From an uncultured Clostridia bacterium (GTDB taxonomy: Bacteria > Bacillota > Clostridia > Christensenellales > UBA1242), in contig CAKVMF010000034.1 of the NCBI GenBank assembly GCA_934771675.1, forward strand, positions 1 to 8,974: a DNA stretch of 8,974 nt, written 5' to 3'. The notes beneath the pieces were generated by a model that worked only from the letters and a program-made list of their open reading frames with translations, was not told the origin of the DNA and did not search any database. The position numbers and the translations under genes were made by a program. This document shows, one piece after another, positions 6,033 to 8,974 of the stretch (its first letter is position 1; every line of letters begins with the position of its first letter).

Positions 6033-8312
6033 TTATTTACTCTCCTTATATCTATTCATTGCATCCATAAGCATCTTTAGTTCTTTTTCGATACGTTTTG
6101 ATTGGCTCTGTGAAAGTCCTTCATCACTCTTACGCATGAGTTTTTCTGCTCTTGAAAGAACTTCATCAAATTCTTGGTCATTTTTTATAGAAAGTGTTTC
6201 ATCAAAAATTTGTTTTTTTGGTCTGCCTCGTTTTGCCATTGGTTCTTCTACCACCTTTTCAATCTTTTTTGTAACTTTTGTTTCTTTTTTTGCTGGAGTT
6301 GATTTTGCTAACTTTTCGGCTTTTTTTGATTCAACTTTAACCGATGACTTTCTCAACTCTTTTTTTGCTGGAGTGCGGTTTATGATTGGTTTCAAGTGTC
6401 TGAGTTCTTCACCATCATCAATTTCTTCTGATTCTTCAATATTTTCGCCATAATCATCAAATTGAGGCTGTGAATAATCATTTTGATAATTTGTTTGATT
6501 GAAATCATTTTGATATGTTCCATATCCACCATAAACAGGAGTTTGTTGAACACCTGCAAAATTTGTGTTTATTTGGTTCATATAATTGTTTTGTGAATAT
6601 GGAGGTTGATAACCATAATCTTGACCAAAAGTTGGTTGAGTTGCAAACTGGTTTTGCTGTGGCTCAACGTATTGAGGTTCATAGTTATTATTATAACCAT
6701 TTCCTGTTGTTCCAAATCCATGGAGTGAATTTAAAACTGTGTCGGCGTTGTCATTTGTTGAAAGATGATTTATTTCATCTTGAGTAAAGTCATTTGAATT
6801 ATCATCATACAAATTTTCGTTCTGCTCTTCAACATAAGTTTGCTGTGGCTCACTTACAGGTCTTTCTCTTCTTGTTATTCTTTCATTTCTTTCAATAACC
6901 ATTCCCCCACTTGCAAGTGTTGATTTTTTTGGTTTGAAACTATCAACAATTGAAGCAAGTTCTTGTTTTTGTTCATCAGAAACTTCATCTTTTGTTTCTG
7001 GCTCGGTTTGAATTTTGCCCTCTTCAGTTTTTGGGGTTTCATCTGTTTCAGGCAAAATTTCATCTTTTGCCTCTACACTGGGTATGCTATCGCTAGGATT
7101 GGTTTCTTGAGTTTCCTCTTTTGCTGGTGTTTCAGCAACATCATTTTTAACTTCAAAACTGCTAAGCGAATCAAATGGATCTTCAAGTTTAACTTCTTGC
7201 TTTGGTTCTTCTTTTGATTCTTTTGTGAGTTCATCAATTTTTTCTTCATCAATCTTTGCAATTGGTTTGTCAACATCAATAAAGTTTGATGATTTTTTGA
7301 TACTGCTCATATCTTGCATAATTCCGCCCAAAATTTCACTGCCATTGTTTGCATTTGCAAGTGGCTTCTTTATCACAGCATCTACCCCATCATCTTTGAT
7401 AACATAATCGCTATCAACATTGATATATGGAAGTGATGAAGAACTCTTTGGAGTTTCATTCATAAGCTTTGAAACATCAATGTTTTTCTTTTTGAAAACA
7501 TCAAACCTGTCTAGTGGGTTTGTTTCTTCAACTTCATTTTCTTCAGGTTCTTTGTTTTCTTCCAATGCTGCATTTTCAGTTTCTTTAACTTCAGCCTGTT
7601 CATCAGCTTCTTGTTTTGACTCTTCTTTGGTTTGAGTGCTTGCAAGTGTTTCGTCATTATCAAAAACAACTCTTTGGTTTGCAACCCTAACTCCTTCAAC
7701 TCCACCAAAACTTGCATCTAACAAATCAATTGTGTCATAAAAAACTTCGACATCACTTTTGTAAAGTTGTTGTTTGATCACTGTGTAGAGAAAATAGAAA
7801 ATTTTCAATGCAAAAAGCAAAACAAGTGGAAGCACCATTGACTCTGCCAAAATGTAACAAGTGATTGTTTGAGAGTTTCCAAGAAATGCAAGATTAAACA
7901 CAAATGAAAGAAGAACAACAAGCCAAATGTAAGCTCGCATAAACGACTTACCTTGGTTTAAAACACCACCATTAACTTCAACGTCAAGAACTTCTCTTCT
8001 TTTGATGTATTCAGATGGTTTTCCATTTCCTTCACGTTTAAACTTTCTCCAACCATGCAAAAAACCACTAGAGATTCGTGATGCATATTTATCAACAGAA
8101 TCTATTAAAAGTGAATTATTTGCGCTTTTTCTTAGAAAATTATACAATTTTGTTGAATTTTTGTAAAATTTACGTTGGTATGAAAAGATAAGAGCAAAAC
8201 ATACCCAAAGCACATAAATTCCAAAAGCTATAAGTGCAGCATAAACCAGCCTTGTTGTGGTAATAAGTCCAACAACAACCTTAAATGCTGTTAAGAGATA
8301 TTCATAGAACAT
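6033..8312 (-). CDS. Membrane protein with a long disordered cytoplasmic tail, H1-like repeats and an AT-hook core
   Basis: I do not recognise the family of this 759-residue protein. Three hydrophobic segments are clear: about 22-44, 127-144 and 157-178. The loop between the first two (46-126) is rich in Lys and Arg, so by the positive-inside rule it is cytoplasmic, and the tail after segment 3 is too. The tail has distinct zones. Residues 221-460 are acidic and Glu/Lys/Thr rich, with short hydrophobic islands such as SLPYINVDSDYVI. A basic patch follows at 474-485 (ERNERITRRERP). Residues 535-622 are dominated by Asn, Gln, Tyr, Gly and Pro. Residues 641-700 are Lys rich, with TPAKKE at 647-652 and 672-677 (TPAKEE also at 395-400), and end in KRGRPKK (694-700), an AT-hook core. 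The C-terminal end (711-757) is helical. ATG 8312 is chosen for its AAGGAGG site; a GTG at 8336 has none. A membrane-to-nucleoid or membrane scaffold role is inference. Confidence 0.8.
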   Translation of the reverse strand: MFYEYLLTAFKVVVGLITTTRLVYAALIAFGIYVLWVCFALIFSYQRKFYKNSTKLYNFLRKSANNSLLIDSVDKYASRISSGFLHGWRKFKREGNGKPSEYIKRREVLDVEVNGGVLNQGKSFMRAYIWLVVLLSFVFNLAFLGNSQTITCYILAESMVLPLVLLFALKIFYFLYTVIKQQLYKSDVEVFYDTIDLLDASFGGVEGVRVANQRVVFDNDETLASTQTKEESKQEADEQAEVKETENAALEENKEPEENEVEETNPLDRFDVFKKKNIDVSKLMNETPKSSSSLPYINVDSDYVIKDDGVDAVIKKPLANANNGSEILGGIMQDMSSIKKSSNFIDVDKPIAKIDEEKIDELTKESKEEPKQEVKLEDPFDSLSSFEVKNDVAETPAKEETQETNPSDSIPSVEAKDEILPETDETPKTEEGKIQTEPETKDEVSDEQKQELASIVDSFKPKKSTLASGGMVIERNERITRRERPVSEPQQTYVEEQNENLYDDNSNDFTQDEINHLSTNDNADTVLNSLHGFGTTGNGYNNNYEPQYVEPQQNQFATQPTFGQDYGYQPPYSQNNYMNQINTNFAGVQQTPVYGGYGTYQNDFNQTNYQNDYSQPQFDDYGENIEESEEIDDGEELRHLKPIINRTPAKKELRKSSVKVESKKAEKLAKSTPAKKETKVTKKIEKVVEEPMAKRGRPKKQIFDETLSIKNDQEFDEVLSRAEKLMRKSDEGLSQSQSKRIEKELKMLMDAMNRYKESK
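6042..6047 (-). promoter_or_regulatory. Ribosome binding site of the DUF1858 gene inside the upstream gene
   Basis: AAGGAG on the minus strand lies 10 bases before the ATG at 6031. It is embedded in the last codons of the membrane-protein gene, as expected for a coupled pair. Confidence 0.7.
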
Positions 8313-8318
8313 AAAAGT

Positions 8319-8325
8319 CCTCCTT
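8319..8325 (-). promoter_or_regulatory. Ribosome binding site that fixes the 8312 start
   Basis: AAGGAGG on the minus strand is 6 bases before the ATG at 8312-8310. The in-frame GTG at 8336 would place the site inside the coding region and would add a polar MVISRRTF extension, so it is rejected. Confidence 0.85.
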
Positions 8326-8386
8326 GATATTACCACTTTAGTTTAACATATTAATCAAAAAAATACTAATAAATTACGCATTATTT

Positions 8387-8974
8387 TCAAATTTCAATGA
8401 ATTTTTCTTCGTCAATAAACGCCAATATCTTTTTTGTAACAGGAATTTTATATGCTCTTTCCAAAACTTCAGCATATAAATTTAATTGATAATTATACCT
8501 TTTTAATTTGTCTTCATTTATTTTGCCAGTCTTGTAATCAAGCAAAAACATCTCATTTTTTCTAATAACAATCAAGTCTGCAACACCTTGCAATATGAAT
8601 TTGTCATCATCACAACCATCATTTGCATCGACTTTTGCAACAAACTCACGCTCTTTCAAAACAATATCATCATCATAAATATTTGCAAAAAATTCATTTT
8701 TTAAACAGCTTAAAATTAATGATTTGTCAACAAAACTTTTTTCATCATCCAAAAGATTTGAAACTATTTTTTCAACTTGAACATCAAAGTTTTTATTTTT
8801 CAAATCAATTTGTGAAAATATTTTATGATAAAGTGTTCCCCTTTTTGCAGATGATGCGGCTTTTTCTTCCGAAATAATGTTTGTTTCATAAACATCATTT
8901 TCATCATCAAATTCACTCTTTATTAATTTTGAAACAGAAGACTTTAAAGGTATATGCGTTGCAGGTGTAAATTT
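8387..8974 (-). CDS. addA: AddA-like helicase-nuclease subunit, C-terminal nuclease domain (5' end beyond window)
   Basis: AddA is the helicase-nuclease subunit of AddAB, which processes double-strand breaks for RecA-dependent repair. The window holds the last 195 residues, and the frame stays open to the right edge. They match the RecB/AddA PD-(D/E)XK nuclease domain. PLKSSVSKLIKSE comes first (about 9-21), then AKRGTLYHKIFSQID (about 43-57), with the His seen in these nucleases. LQGVADLIVI follows at about 128-137 (Asp133), then LLDYKTG at about 144-150 with Asp146 and Lys148, and YQLNLYAEVLERAYKIPV (about 162-179). An Asp/Glu-rich stretch (ANDGCDDDKF) sits before the metal site. The helicase motifs lie outside. 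The four-Cys iron-sulfur signature of AddB is not visible in this part, so AddA is favoured over AddB. The gene ends in TGA (8389-8387). No clear terminator lies in the 74 bases before the membrane-protein gene, so readthrough is plausible. Confidence 0.85.
   Translation of the reverse strand, partial: KFTPATHIPLKSSVSKLIKSEFDDENDVYETNIISEEKAASSAKRGTLYHKIFSQIDLKNKNFDVQVEKIVSNLLDDEKSFVDKSLILSCLKNEFFANIYDDDIVLKEREFVAKVDANDGCDDDKFILQGVADLIVIRKNEMFLLDYKTGKINEDKLKRYNYQLNLYAEVLERAYKIPVTKKILAFIDEEKFIEI

Noticed and set aside
6285..6374. DNA direct repeat around TTTTTTGCTGGAGT (near 6285-6299 and 6361-6374)
   Set aside because: It is simply the coding of the two TPAKKE units of the membrane protein, not a mobile or regulatory repeat.
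6875..7717. Open frames in other phases and on the plus strand inside the membrane-protein gene
   Set aside because: They come from the biased Glu/Lys-rich codon content of the disordered tail; none has start signals or a plausible protein.
8313..8336. GTG start for the large membrane protein
   Set aside because: The AAGGAGG site would fall inside the coding region and no site precedes the GTG.
8387..8803. A separate 138-residue nuclease gene starting at TTG 8803
   Set aside because: The frame is open through to 8974 and the upstream residues (RGTLYHKIFSQID, SSVSKLIKSE) are conserved AddA sequence, so this is the tail of a longer gene.
1..8974. Alternative genetic code (TGA read as Trp)
   Set aside because: TGA ends the addA frame at 8389-8387 at the expected length, and Trp is encoded by TGG in the genes seen.

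Overview
The window looks like chromosomal DNA from an AT-rich Bacillota (Firmicutes-like) bacterium, probably an uncultured one. This is inferred from AGGAGG-type ribosome binding sites, sigma-A-like TTGACA/TATAAT promoters, short U-tailed hairpin terminators, and the gatC-gatA-gatB tRNA amidotransferase operon. TGA ends the addA frame, so the code appears to be standard rather than the Mycoplasma type. I see no tRNA or rRNA gene, insertion sequence, CRISPR array or phage gene.

Layout. On the left, two minus-strand genes have their own signals: the start of serS (seryl-tRNA synthetase, cut by the window edge), and upstream of it a 185-residue left-handed beta-helix protein that resembles only the acetyltransferase half of GlmU and lacks most of its catalytic residues. 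A short divergent region with an inverted repeat leads to a plus-strand HU gene with its own promoter and terminator. Next is the plus-strand operon gatC-gatA-gatB, with a consensus promoter, TAATG stop/start overlaps and a bidirectional terminator. Its products form the enzyme that converts Glu-tRNA(Gln) and/or Asp-tRNA(Asn) to the cognate amide.

The right half is all minus strand. In transcription order it holds the C-terminal nuclease end of an AddA-like helicase-nuclease (cut by the right edge), a 759-residue membrane protein with a very long disordered cytoplasmic tail, a 70-residue DUF1858 CxxC protein coupled to it, and a strong terminator. A separate 177-residue gene of unknown function, with its own promoter, converges on gatB.

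How they may work together. serS and gatCAB supply aminoacyl-tRNA and HU is a nucleoid protein. The most unusual gene is the membrane protein. Three N-terminal membrane segments are followed by an acidic tail, an Asn/Gln/Tyr-rich stretch, two histone-H1-like TPAKKE units, an AT-hook core (RGRP) and a helical end. The predicted topology puts that tail in the cytoplasm, so it could tether the chromosome to the membrane. This is inference; I do not recognise the family.
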